DNA from: Tissierellales bacterium
GTDB taxonomy: Bacteria > Bacillota > Clostridia > Tissierellales > Sedimentibacteraceae
NCBI GenBank assembly: GCA_018433765.1
Contig: JAHDQO010000019.1
Span: 1 to 64,000 of the forward strand
Length of the DNA stretch: 64,000 bases
Reading direction: 5' to 3'
Of the stretch, positions 44,627 to 53,445 are shown piece after piece. Under the pieces are notes generated by a model. That model was given only the letters and a program-made list of their open reading frames with translations, searched no databases and had not been told where the DNA came from. Position numbers and translations under genes: made by a program. Every line of letters begins with the position of its first letter. The first letter of the stretch is position 1.

Positions 44627-44803
44627 TTTTACTCACCTCCTTCCTTTGCTGTTCTTCTATTTCAAGTTGTAAAGACATGCTTGCCATTATTAAATTTTGA
44701 GTATTATGTGGTTTAGACCAAAACTCATCTGGTGCAAGCCCTGTCCTTTGGAAGATATGATGAAGGAGCGTAAGTTTCCTACGCTCCTTTATTAGTTTTT
44801 TAA
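44616..44803 (-). CDS. Frameshift extension of XkdN (G-T type chaperone tail, -1 frame)
   Basis: After a -1 shift at 44795-44801 the reading frame continues for 59 codons (LIKERRKLTLLHHIF..., APDEFWSKPHN, SLQLEIEEQQRKEV) to a TAA at 44616-44618, giving a 205-residue fusion with the 146-residue XkdN. The extension has no own start or ribosome binding site at its beginning. It resembles the second half of tail-assembly chaperones and spans the otherwise empty space before the tape-measure gene. Confidence 0.85.
44763..44801 (-). promoter_or_regulatory. Programmed -1 ribosomal frameshift site in xkdN
   Basis: The slippery heptamer A-AAA-AAC (44801-44795) is in the correct frame phase at the end of xkdN. 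The TAA stop follows, then after 5 spacer bases a perfect 10-bp stem AAGGAGCGTA/TACGCTCCTT with a 7-base loop (44789-44763). This is the textbook layout for -1 frameshifting in tail chaperone genes. Confidence 0.9.
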
Positions 44804-45232
44804 ATTTTCAATCTCTTCAAACTCATCTTCATAACCGCAGAGTTCATATGCTACTTCAGATAATTGTTCTAATTCCCCTGGTAAAAATATTCTTGATATT
44901 AATTCTACTGGTCCGCTTACCTTATACTTGTTAAATAATTCTTCATTGTTAAAATTAGGTTTAATAGTACTTTCTACTATTAAAGCCAGTACGAATTCTT
45001 CACTATCTACTTCTTTTGTATCAGGAGCACCTTTCCTTCCTTTTACAGTTCTTGTATATCTGTTTCTAAGCTTAGCTATTTTCTTTTGTGATATACCTTT
45101 CAAAGTAATAGGTATCCCTAATCTTTTAATTAATACTGTTTTCTCAGGTATAGGTGCTTCATCAGCATTTAACAGCTTATCTAATATTTGATTATCTGTC
45201 ATATTTGCATATTGCTTAATGTCTAAACTCAC
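44792..45232 (-). CDS. xkdN: Tail assembly chaperone XkdN (unshifted product)
   Basis: 146 residues with MSLDIKQYANMTDNQILDKLL, KRLGIPITLKGISQKKIAKLRNRYTRTV and AYELCGYEDEFEEIENLKN, matching XkdN/DUF-type tail chaperones. It binds the tape measure during tail assembly; a share of ribosomes makes the long form by frameshifting at its last codons. Lies between tube and tape-measure genes, as expected. Confidence 0.9.
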   Translation of the reverse strand: MSLDIKQYANMTDNQILDKLLNADEAPIPEKTVLIKRLGIPITLKGISQKKIAKLRNRYTRTVKGRKGAPDTKEVDSEEFVLALIVESTIKPNFNNEELFNKYKVSGPVELISRIFLPGELEQLSEVAYELCGYEDEFEEIENLKN

Positions 45233-45247
45233 GATAAGTGTCCTCCT

Positions 45248-45661
45248 TTATTTTTCTATTGGGTCTAATAATTCTGGTTCTTCATCAAAAATGAATTGAA
45301 CTTCTTCTGTAACTTGCTCTCCAGCAGTCCAATTCGCCCATTGTTTTTGGCTTAATTTACACGCTCTAAATCTTATTCTTTCATAGCCATATGCTTCTGG
45401 GTCAGCTAATTTAGATATTATCTCAAATCTTTGATTACCCATTTGAAGTATTTTACTAGTTGTTTTAAAACCACTCATTGTACCAGTACCTTCCATAGGT
45501 CCTGTTTTGTGTTGTGTATATGGTTTACCTGCTGCATTAAATGAAATAAGATTATAATTAGTTGTTGCTTCAAGGTGATTGAAATTTTCTTGGAATTCAC
45601 CTTCTATAAATATTTCTCCATAAGTACCTAGTATCGTTCTATCTGCTTCTAAATATGCCAT
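45248..45661 (-). CDS. xkdM: Contractile tail tube protein (XkdM)
   Basis: 137 residues with LEADRTILGTYGEIFIEGEFQENF, TGPMEGTGTMSGFKTTSKIL and the QFIFDEEPELLDPI end, matching XkdM tail tubes. It stacks inside the sheath. The gene follows xkdK by 12 bases. Confidence 0.93.
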   Translation of the reverse strand: MAYLEADRTILGTYGEIFIEGEFQENFNHLEATTNYNLISFNAAGKPYTQHKTGPMEGTGTMSGFKTTSKILQMGNQRFEIISKLADPEAYGYERIRFRACKLSQKQWANWTAGEQVTEEVQFIFDEEPELLDPIEK

Positions 45662-45673
45662 TCTCTATTCCTC

Positions 45674-47110
45674 CTATCTTACTGTAAAAGTACCATAAAT
45701 TTTTTCCATACTGTCAGTTATCGATGCATTCCAGTAGATGTATACCTCGTCTGGTTCTGCACTAGGCTGATACTGAGGATCTATCATAACTGCAAAATCA
45801 GATGCTATAATACCCTCATTTGCAAGCTTCTCCATATACTGCTTACACGCAGCTATTAAAGATGCTTGTCCATCTTCATTATTTGTAACTTTTCCTATGT
45901 ATCCATCTCTAGCTGATTTAAGCATATCATCACTTATTGAATCCATTACACGTACAGCTCTTGTTTTTTTCCACTGATTATTTTGTCCTTCCTTAAGTGA
46001 AGTAAGAGTATTAATACCCTGCTCAATTATTACCTTTTCTCCATCGTTAACTAAAACCAATGAACCAGCTTGTAGTAAAGCAATTACTTCGCTGTTTGAA
46101 AGCTTATTAGTTACATCTTCAAAAGGTGTAACATGATATGTTATACTTTCATTTAATTTCTGACCCGCAATTAATCCTGCAATGTAAGGTGCTATTTCAG
46201 CACTACAATATTCATTACCGCCAAGTACTCCACCGACTGTTACGTTGTGTACTGCTTCATTATTAAAGCCTCTTGATCTAGTACTGCTGACAGCTACATC
46301 TTGGTCTTCTTCCTTTGAGCCGCCCATAACTACCAGTACTTTTTTACCTTCTTTTCTTACTCTTTCAACCCATGCTGCTATACTAGCTTGCAGTTCTGCA
46401 TTACATATACCGTCAAGGGCTAAAACATTAAATACTGCAGATTCAAATACATCAAGTGCCTCCATATAATCAGCATTTGTTATACCCTCTATACCTGCAT
46501 TTCCACCTGTTAAGTCTTTTGATGTAACTGCTTCTAATGTTCCATTACCATCAGCCTTTTTAATCATCTGTATCCATTTATTACCTTTGTCTTCGTTCAC
46601 TGCTTTTACTGCATTGTCTATTGCTGCTGCACCTTTATCAAAAGTAAATGTATACAATAATTTTGAACCTTCGTAAAGTACAATATCATACTTGTTATCA
46701 TCAATAATATTGTCTCTAACTGTAACTTTAAAAGGTCTGTCTGTTTCATATTTTGTGCTAAGTGTCAAAACATCAGTAGATTCTTCATCTTTTAATGTTA
46801 CCAATGCTTTTTTTGCATCAGCATCTGCTAATCTATAAGCTAACACTTTTTTAGGTGCTCCCATTAATGCAAATTTGATTTCTTTATAAGCTGTAGCTCC
46901 TCCTTCTAAGTTATCTGTATAAGCATCAATTAAGTCCTTTTCATTAGATATTTCAACTAATTTTTTGATTGGACCCCAATTTGCTCTTACAGGAATAGCT
47001 ACTATTCCTCTTGCTGCTCCACTTATCTGTGCTGCTGCTGCTGCTTTAAAGTTCATATATAATCCTGGTCTTACTTTTAACTCTGTTGTACTCCATGTTC
47101 CTCCTGCCAT
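45674..47110 (-). CDS. xkdK: Contractile tail sheath protein (XkdK)
   Basis: 478 residues. Sheath signatures are the N-terminal RPGLYMNFKAAAAAQISGAARGIVAIPVRANWGP, a middle region with NEYCSAEIAPYIAGLIAG, and the conserved C-terminal TRAVRVMDSISDDML, YIGKVTNNEDGQASL. This protein identifies the module as contractile (myophage/R-type). The ATG shares one base with the stop of the preceding small gene. Confidence 0.95.
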   Translation of the reverse strand: MAGGTWSTTELKVRPGLYMNFKAAAAAQISGAARGIVAIPVRANWGPIKKLVEISNEKDLIDAYTDNLEGGATAYKEIKFALMGAPKKVLAYRLADADAKKALVTLKDEESTDVLTLSTKYETDRPFKVTVRDNIIDDNKYDIVLYEGSKLLYTFTFDKGAAAIDNAVKAVNEDKGNKWIQMIKKADGNGTLEAVTSKDLTGGNAGIEGITNADYMEALDVFESAVFNVLALDGICNAELQASIAAWVERVRKEGKKVLVVMGGSKEEDQDVAVSSTRSRGFNNEAVHNVTVGGVLGGNEYCSAEIAPYIAGLIAGQKLNESITYHVTPFEDVTNKLSNSEVIALLQAGSLVLVNDGEKVIIEQGINTLTSLKEGQNNQWKKTRAVRVMDSISDDMLKSARDGYIGKVTNNEDGQASLIAACKQYMEKLANEGIIASDFAVMIDPQYQPSAEPDEVYIYWNASITDSMEKIYGTFTVR

Positions 47111-47289
47111 TATTTGTTACCTCCTATTAATTTTGTTTTTAGAAATTTTTCAACTGCATTTTTTACATCTAATTTAGTAAACTTATCTTTTGCAATACCA
47201 TGCAGTGCGCCAACCACTATTTCCGGTTTAACGCTCAATATTGTTTGAGAATCTTTAATGAATACTTCTTTTGGATATTCATTAACCAA
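47110..47289 (-). CDS. Small conserved tail-module protein
   Basis: 59 residues, MVNEYPKEVFIKDSQTILSV then VVGALHGIAKDKFTKLDVKNAVEKFL. The TTG at 47289 has GGAGGTG five bases upstream and is preferred over an ATG at 47310, which is before the ribosome binding site and inside the previous gene. Small proteins like this precede sheath genes in clostridial phages. Function unknown. Confidence 0.7.
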   Translation of the reverse strand: MVNEYPKEVFIKDSQTILSVKPEIVVGALHGIAKDKFTKLDVKNAVEKFLKTKLIGGNK

Positions 47290-47293
47290 AACA

Positions 47294-48121
47294 TCACCTC
47301 CATGTTCCATTTGTGTAAATGCTATTCATAATAGGTTTATTTTCTTTCTCTTTTTTAACTTTTCCTCTCAAGGTAAGTTTAATCTGCCCCTCTTTGAATC
47401 CATCTACACTTAAATTTGTATTTGAATTAATAATAGTTAAATACCCAATGTCTTGAGGTATTTTTACTAGTAATTCCAATTTTCTAATTGTGTCAGACAC
47501 TATTTTATTCTGCTCATTTGTTGTTCTACCAATAACATGTCCTATTACATCTGCATACCTCCATACACTTCTTGAATTAATAGCTTCAAATCTATCTTCT
47601 GCTACTCTCCAAAGTACAGCAGGTCTTATATACTCAACAGGCCATATTTGTCTGTACACATGTAAATCATGATATTTTGTTTCAGTCCATTTTGCTATTG
47701 TTTCAATAAATGGGTCTGATTGAATATCAAGTTTATTTTCATCTGGCTGTAAAGCCATAATAGAAAAAACTAATCCTCTAGAAATTGCATTTTTTTCTTT
47801 ATCAGCAGTATCTTTGCTTACACTACCGTCATATATACATGTAAAAGGCATAGCTTCTTCAGTTTGCAGCTGCTGTTTATTCAGCACACTAACCACTTTC
47901 TTTGACAGCTCATCAGCACTACTGAATGTATCTTTACTTACATACAAAAATACTTCAAAAGTCTGCTTAAATCCTGTCCATAAGCTATCTTTACTTTCAA
48001 TGCCTTTTATAAGCACGATATAAGGTTTTTGTGTTTCTGCACTTGTTTCATGCAGTTCAAATACTCTGTTTTCTATTTCAGGTATATTTTCCTTTAATTT
48101 TTGTTTTATAGCTTTTCTCAT
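47294..48121 (-). CDS. Tail terminator/completion-like protein, first gene of the contractile module
   Basis: 275 residues: MRKAIKQKLKENIPEIENRVFELHETSAETQKPYIVLI resembles tail-terminator proteins that cap the tube, followed by an unusual second half (YRQIWPVEYIRPAVLWRVAEDRFE) with no clear match. In headless tails this protein would close the top end. Starts the module after a 320-base gap. Confidence 0.65.
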   Translation of the reverse strand: MRKAIKQKLKENIPEIENRVFELHETSAETQKPYIVLIKGIESKDSLWTGFKQTFEVFLYVSKDTFSSADELSKKVVSVLNKQQLQTEEAMPFTCIYDGSVSKDTADKEKNAISRGLVFSIMALQPDENKLDIQSDPFIETIAKWTETKYHDLHVYRQIWPVEYIRPAVLWRVAEDRFEAINSRSVWRYADVIGHVIGRTTNEQNKIVSDTIRKLELLVKIPQDIGYLTIINSNTNLSVDGFKEGQIKLTLRGKVKKEKENKPIMNSIYTNGTWR

Positions 48122-48188
48122 ATACTATTCACTCCAATAGTTATAAAATTTTTAATCTATACTACTTTCTACTCCAGTTATTATAATT

Positions 48189-48200
48189 AGTTTGTATGCA
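48189..48200 (-). promoter_or_regulatory. 12-bp motif shared by both tail modules (copy 1)
   Basis: TGCATACAAACT on the minus strand, 68 bases before the contractile module. An identical copy lies at 63874-63885, 80 bases before the other module. A TATAAT on the minus strand lies just downstream (near 48179-48184) and may be the -10 box. It could be a shared activator site. Confidence 0.4.
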
Positions 48201-48211
48201 AGACAATACAC

Positions 48212-48410
48212 AAGATGCTTCGACTGCACTTCGTTTCGCTCAGCATGACAAAATCTGATCTCCCTGAGTTTAGCCGAAAGACCTCATAATGACTGCATTA
48301 AGTCATCTTGAGCTTGTCGAAGAATCTTGCACAATCTTCACATATAAAATTTAATGTTAGTCACTGACGTATGTCGGCATTAGGTCATCCTGAGCTTGTC
48401 GAAGGATCTT
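48212..48410. repeat. Three copies of a junction repeat between the two tail modules
   Basis: Copy a, 48212-48249 (AAGATGCTTCGACTG...CTCAGCATGAC); copy b, 48302-48329, and copy c, 48384-48410, in the opposite orientation (GTCATCTTGAGCTTGTCG...). They match elements at 53368-53395 and 61372-61409. The a copy and b/c copies are inverted, so the RNA can form large stems. The 48122-48440 gap otherwise holds only the candidate promoter. Confidence 0.75.
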
Positions 48411-48440
48411 GTACTAATTAATTGAACTAAAATATAATTT

Positions 48441-48572
48441 TTAAATTGTATTTATAATACTGTTTTTCCCATCTACACTTATCCATCCCTTGCCAACTGC
48501 TGTTTCAAGCATAGCTTCATTTATTTCTCCATCTTTATATAATCGAAATAGTCTATTATACATAACTTCCAT
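48441..48572 (-). CDS. xkdX: XkdX family protein
   Basis: 43 residues, MYNRLFRLYKDGEI, MLETAVGKGWIS and DGKNSII, the compact XkdX pattern found after tail-fibre genes in PBSX-like phages. A GGAGGG site precedes the ATG at 48572. It overlaps nothing and ends the first module. Too short for most gene finders. Confidence 0.85.
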   Translation of the reverse strand: MEVMYNRLFRLYKDGEINEAMLETAVGKGWISVDGKNSIINTI

Positions 48573-48573
48573 A

Positions 48574-48879
48574 TTAATTCCCTCCTAAACTATCTTTTAT
48601 AAGAACATCTATAACTTTATTTTGCTCTTCTAGCCTTTGAGTTAACAAAAGGTTATCAACAATCAAATTGTCAATAACCTTGCTAAACTGTTCCTTTTCC
48701 GTTAATGGAACATCGATATTTTCTTCATCTATCTCTAATTCTTCAATCACAAGTAATCTTTCATCTTCTTCAATTTTTAAACTATTAAGCACTTGGAAAA
48801 CTTTTATTTCATCAATATTTCCTTTATTATATTGATTTTTTAGTGCTTTTAATCTATCACGCACTGTAAAATTTACCAT
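48574..48879 (-). CDS. Small helical protein after the fibre gene
   Basis: 101 residues, helical and acidic: MVNFTVRDRLKALKNQYNKGNIDEIKVF, then EKEQFSKVIDNLIVDNLLLTQRLEEQ. Its position between fibre and XkdX matches XkdW in PBSX, but the sequence match is not clear. Possibly a fibre chaperone or adaptor. Confidence 0.65.
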   Translation of the reverse strand: MVNFTVRDRLKALKNQYNKGNIDEIKVFQVLNSLKIEEDERLLVIEELEIDEENIDVPLTEKEQFSKVIDNLIVDNLLLTQRLEEQNKVIDVLIKDSLGGN

Positions 48880-48880
48880 A

Positions 48881-51800
48881 TCACACCTCCAACATTAAAA
48901 GTTCTACTGTATCCTGCATATCCGCCAATTTTTCATTTGTAGTTTTAATACTTGTAGTATTGCTGTCAATCTGCGTATTTTTATTACCAACTGTTTTTCC
49001 TTCTATCTGAGCCATAATTTGATTTTTAGCTTTGCCTATGATGTGGTATTTTGTATTAGCATTAAGTCCAGTTATGCTTATACCATCACTGCTTAAATTG
49101 AAGTTCGTCTCAATAACTTTATCGCCCTCATTATCAAAATAGAAAATTTCGTCAATTTCTTTAATAGGATAATTTAAAGTTATTTTACCGCTGGCGTCCG
49201 CTGTATGAGCTTGGTTATAGCCGTTCCATTGAAGAAGTCTACCGCCTGTGAAGGATGATAGTGAACCGTTGACTTGGATGTCTTCTATAGTGGGTTCTGC
49301 TAACTGATAAATTAGCGTAGTTCCTTTTAAGATTTGGCGTGCTTGTTCAAGAGTAGTACCTTTAGTAAATACAAAATCTAAAAATCCACCTCCTGTAGAA
49401 TGAGCAACCATATTAATATGTTCGGTAGTTAATTGACCTATTCTTGTATTACTAGGAATTTTGTTATACCCTTCAACAATATATTTTTCGCTATGATATT
49501 TAAAATACCCATCTGGCAGATTTAAAACTGAGGATATATCAAGTCTAGCAACGGTTACATCAAGAGACCCAGTATAAACACTTGAAATATCGCTTTCTTT
49601 TAAGTTGATATTATTAACATTGTTAACCATGTTTTGTGATAAAATGTCAATTTCGTCTCGTACCCCATTTGGTAAACTATGCAACGCACAATCATCTCCA
49701 TCTGCCATTTTTATTGAGGTTTGACTAGATTGATATGGTTCGTATGGTGTTGCTGTTGGGCCTTCTTCAAGTTGAAAATTACTATAAGTATAATTACTAA
49801 TATCTATTTTTGTAAGATTGAAGCTTATACTGTAATCAGTATTAGGCTTTACTCTAAACAACTGTTTATCACGTATTTTATCGTCTCTTACATCACCATT
49901 AATACCTATTCTCATAGATATTAATTTATATTTACCTGTATTGAAGGTAAATTTTGCAGTACCGCTTCCGGAAGATGCAAATGTGGTACCTATCGGTGTA
50001 ACTGTATTTGGTATTGTTGGGTAAGAATGAAATGAAATAACTGTATTATATTTTGTTGAAAATTTATTTCTCCATAAAGACTCATCAAACAAGTTCTTCC
50101 CCTCAGTCTTAAATGTTGGATTTACAACTGACTGCATACCTTCAAAATAACCATTTCTAACTAAGTTTAGCATTTGTTCTTCGGTGTAATCTTCTATACC
50201 TAAAGCGGTCATGTTGATTGCAAATACTCCTGCGTTGCCGTCTACTTCCATAACTTTATTGTTAGCAATTGAAGCGTTATCATAATAATGATATCCTCTT
50301 ATATCTCCATTTCCACCTTTGGTCAAAGTGCATTTTCCATGAAGTTCATACCATTCATTTTGATTTGGATTATCTATATAAAATATTGGTGAAGAATTTG
50401 AATTGTTTCCGTCTCGCATATACATATATAAATGCTTGCACTCCGAATTTGTAACTTTTACTTTCGAATAGAAGTAAAATATATTTCCATCATTCATTGG
50501 TATAGTATTATGCTGTATAAAAGCTGCCGAGGGACTACTTCCATCTGATTTTATAGTTAAAATTTTATCAGTTGCTGATAATATACTATCGTCATTTATC
50601 CACTCATTAGTTCCATCACTAAAATCACCGTTCTTAACTGAATTAACTAATGTCTGTCCTTTTACATTCAGCTCATTGAACCCACCGTACTTAGCTCCAA
50701 CAGGCATATCTATAATACCTGCCTGTCCTTTGATACTTGGTAACTTCTGACTATTTAAATCAGTCATTAAATTACTAACTTGATTATTAAGAGTTTTAAT
50801 ACTATTGGAATTTAGCGTAGCACTTTTTGCATTACTATCTATCAAGGCTTTTGTATTAATTGGATATGATATAACTTTTTCGGCGTTTGTGCTTTCATTC
50901 TCATAATAGTAATCCCATTCAACTAAGTCATTATTAACTAAGTCAGGATGGCTAAAACCTATCTTATTGCTATCTTCTAAAACAAATCCTGCTTTTGTTA
51001 CATCTAAACTTGTTTCTTCTCCTGTTTCTTTATTAACTTTTTTAATGAAATCAATACTTTTGATATGATAATCTCTATGCTTCACTATACAACCTTTTGC
51101 GTCATTGTAAATTGACATTTGATGAATTATATTATCAAATTGTATAGTACCGTTTTTGTATGTGTGTAATGGTTGAATATTTGGTAATTCTGTTATTTTA
51201 GGTTCTGCTAACTGGTAAATTAGTGTTATTGGGTGTGCATTTAAGTAATTTTTTAAATCATTAATAGTTGTTATACCTTCTATACGTATATAAAAACCAT
51301 AGCTTCCACCTATTGTAAATGCTGTTTTTTCAGGTGCAGGACTTAAAGGGAATACAAATGGTAAGTTTGGGCTATATGCAAATCCACCTAAATCTATTGT
51401 TAACATATTTAAATCGATTGGATGTAAATCTGTTCTATAAAAATAATTATATTGCGAATTATAATTCCAAATACCAGTCTCATCTAAAGTATACCAATCA
51501 CTTATTATTTTATGTAATTTACCGTCTTTAAATTCATCTTTAACGCCATTCGGTAAACTTCTTAATTCTTCTATATTACCGTCATCGTCTGTACATGAAA
51601 TGTATGTTTTATTGCTTTGATGTGGTTCGTATGGTGTTTCTGTTGTGCCTTCTTCAAGTTGACCATCTTCAAACAAACCATCAAAACCAGTATCGGTTCT
51701 ATATCGAATATACGCTGTATCATTAAGAGTTTTTATTGATATGTGTATTCTACCATTATTTTTAATTCCGTTTAAAAGTGTCATTTTCAAAAATACTTTA

Positions 51801-53293
51801 TTTACATTGTATTCATAAATTCTCATAACATTAACCCTACCAACTTTATGACTAAATGTAATATTAGTATTCCCTTTAACATGAGAATAACTTTCTGTTC
51901 TACTACCAGTACCAATTACACCATTGCCGCCATTATTATTAATAAATCCTAAACCAACATTTCCATCAAACAAATTTTTTCCTGTTGACTTAATTCTTTG
52001 TGCGAGAATTGTAGAGTTAGTGTTGTCGATGTATGGATATTTATTGTATAATTTTTGTAAATCTGTTTCAGTGTCTCCCAATTCAGTCAAATTAACGATT
52101 AAAGCATTTTCAAAAATTAAATCTCCAGCACCACTTTCTCTTAATTTTAAATTAACATTTTCTGTAGAAGTTGCAGTTACAATACCTATAGCAGATTTAT
52201 TTAAAACCAAATACTCTACTACACTTGTTGAAACTTCAACAGTAGATGAATTATAAAAAGCTATTACATCTTGGATACTGCCTTTACTTGTATTTTTAAA
52301 ATTAACAACTATAAAATATTTATTATTATTTGTTACGTGGAATACTTTTTCGTTTTCGCTGTAACCATTGCTTAAAATTGCCATACCAGTATTAGTTAAA
52401 CCTATCCTTGTTCCAGTATTGTCACTTAATATAGTATTTTCAGTGTTAGCTTTACCAAGTATATTAGTATATGTTAATCCATTTAATCCTACGTTAACTT
52501 GCCCATTAATGACACTCTCTGAATAATCTAATTCACTCCCAGCTTCTGCATAACCCTTACCTGTAGTAAAAATACTTGATGTATTATAAATTTCAGGAGT
52601 ATAATCGGAAGAATAAATTTCATCTTCAATTGTCTTAGTTCTTGCTTCCCAAGCATCATTTCTTTCTTTTAAAGTTGTATATACAGTGTCTTCACTGTCG
52701 ACCAAAGCTTGTGAAACTCTTGCATCTGACTCTGTTCCGCTATTTACAACTTGATTGAGCTGTGTTTGTAAGTTATCTATAGCTCCCTTTACATTAGTTT
52801 GATTATTGACATTCCCCTCATAATCAATATCAGGTGCTTTATGCTTATCTGATTCACCTGAAACATGGCTGTCATAATTTGATATATGTTTATCAATATA
52901 CTGTTTAATTTCAACCAATAAATCTTTTAAATTAGTAGATTTCCAGCTACCCTTTAAATCTGTAACCTTAACTCTATCATCATAAAGTAATTTAATACCT
53001 TTACCATAATAAGAATTGATAGTTATTGATTTACCTTCTAAACTAGGATAAAAATAAACAACTCCATGCTTATAGTTAACTTTAAAATCAGAACTATTTT
53101 TTAATGTTTCTGTTATAGTTCTTTCTATTTTACCTGTAATATTTACTTTATAAAATTCATCTGGAATTTGTGCCAGCTGTATCTGTGAATCATAAATAAT
53201 ATGTCGTTCACTGTGAACTGCAATAGATACTGGTTCACCATTAATTGTATTCAAATTTATTTCATAAGGTGTATTAAAAGTTTGTATCGCCAT
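48881..53293 (-). CDS. Large tail fibre / receptor-binding protein with duplicated module
   Basis: 1470 residues. The N-terminal domain (MAIQTFNTPYEINLNTING) would attach to the tail tip. Two similar modules follow, near residues 435-700 and 1062-1335; each runs from a GKNLFD segment through TPYEP and LPNGV(K/R)DE to LIYQLAEP. A heptad-rich C-terminus (NTTSIKTTNEKLADMQDTVELLM) may form a trimer. The ATG at 53293 has AAAGGAGGA upstream; a longer frame to 53335 has none. It likely determines target specificity. Confidence 0.85.
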   Translation of the reverse strand: MAIQTFNTPYEINLNTINGEPVSIAVHSERHIIYDSQIQLAQIPDEFYKVNITGKIERTITETLKNSSDFKVNYKHGVVYFYPSLEGKSITINSYYGKGIKLLYDDRVKVTDLKGSWKSTNLKDLLVEIKQYIDKHISNYDSHVSGESDKHKAPDIDYEGNVNNQTNVKGAIDNLQTQLNQVVNSGTESDARVSQALVDSEDTVYTTLKERNDAWEARTKTIEDEIYSSDYTPEIYNTSSIFTTGKGYAEAGSELDYSESVINGQVNVGLNGLTYTNILGKANTENTILSDNTGTRIGLTNTGMAILSNGYSENEKVFHVTNNNKYFIVVNFKNTSKGSIQDVIAFYNSSTVEVSTSVVEYLVLNKSAIGIVTATSTENVNLKLRESGAGDLIFENALIVNLTELGDTETDLQKLYNKYPYIDNTNSTILAQRIKSTGKNLFDGNVGLGFINNNGGNGVIGTGSRTESYSHVKGNTNITFSHKVGRVNVMRIYEYNVNKVFLKMTLLNGIKNNGRIHISIKTLNDTAYIRYRTDTGFDGLFEDGQLEEGTTETPYEPHQSNKTYISCTDDDGNIEELRSLPNGVKDEFKDGKLHKIISDWYTLDETGIWNYNSQYNYFYRTDLHPIDLNMLTIDLGGFAYSPNLPFVFPLSPAPEKTAFTIGGSYGFYIRIEGITTINDLKNYLNAHPITLIYQLAEPKITELPNIQPLHTYKNGTIQFDNIIHQMSIYNDAKGCIVKHRDYHIKSIDFIKKVNKETGEETSLDVTKAGFVLEDSNKIGFSHPDLVNNDLVEWDYYYENESTNAEKVISYPINTKALIDSNAKSATLNSNSIKTLNNQVSNLMTDLNSQKLPSIKGQAGIIDMPVGAKYGGFNELNVKGQTLVNSVKNGDFSDGTNEWINDDSILSATDKILTIKSDGSSPSAAFIQHNTIPMNDGNIFYFYSKVKVTNSECKHLYMYMRDGNNSNSSPIFYIDNPNQNEWYELHGKCTLTKGGNGDIRGYHYYDNASIANNKVMEVDGNAGVFAINMTALGIEDYTEEQMLNLVRNGYFEGMQSVVNPTFKTEGKNLFDESLWRNKFSTKYNTVISFHSYPTIPNTVTPIGTTFASSGSGTAKFTFNTGKYKLISMRIGINGDVRDDKIRDKQLFRVKPNTDYSISFNLTKIDISNYTYSNFQLEEGPTATPYEPYQSSQTSIKMADGDDCALHSLPNGVRDEIDILSQNMVNNVNNINLKESDISSVYTGSLDVTVARLDISSVLNLPDGYFKYHSEKYIVEGYNKIPSNTRIGQLTTEHINMVAHSTGGGFLDFVFTKGTTLEQARQILKGTTLIYQLAEPTIEDIQVNGSLSSFTGGRLLQWNGYNQAHTADASGKITLNYPIKEIDEIFYFDNEGDKVIETNFNLSSDGISITGLNANTKYHIIGKAKNQIMAQIEGKTVGNKNTQIDSNTTSIKTTNEKLADMQDTVELLMLEV

Positions 53294-53367
53294 ATTGTGT
53301 CCTCCTTTCGAAATATAAAATAGCCGATTTTGCAACTTGTTAGCATTGAGTTCTGTTGTTTATAGTT

Positions 53368-53395
53368 AAGATCTTTCGACTTTGCTCAAGATGAC
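53368..53395. repeat. Junction repeat, copy between fibre and Tal genes
   Basis: AAGATCTTTCGACTTTGCTC followed by AAGATGAC, same family as the elements at 48212-48410 and 61372-61409. It lies in the 150-base gap upstream of the fibre gene. Confidence 0.65.
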
Positions 53396-53445
53396 CTATA
53401 TCCATCATTCTGTGATATTAGTCACTTACCAAGGTGTAAAACACT

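Noticed and set aside
48212-48410. CRISPR array or attachment site
   Set aside because: Copies differ in orientation and sequence, spacing is irregular, and related copies occur at other junctions.
48881-53293. Diversity-generating retroelement acting on the fibre gene
   Set aside because: No reverse transcriptase or template/variable repeat pair is visible.
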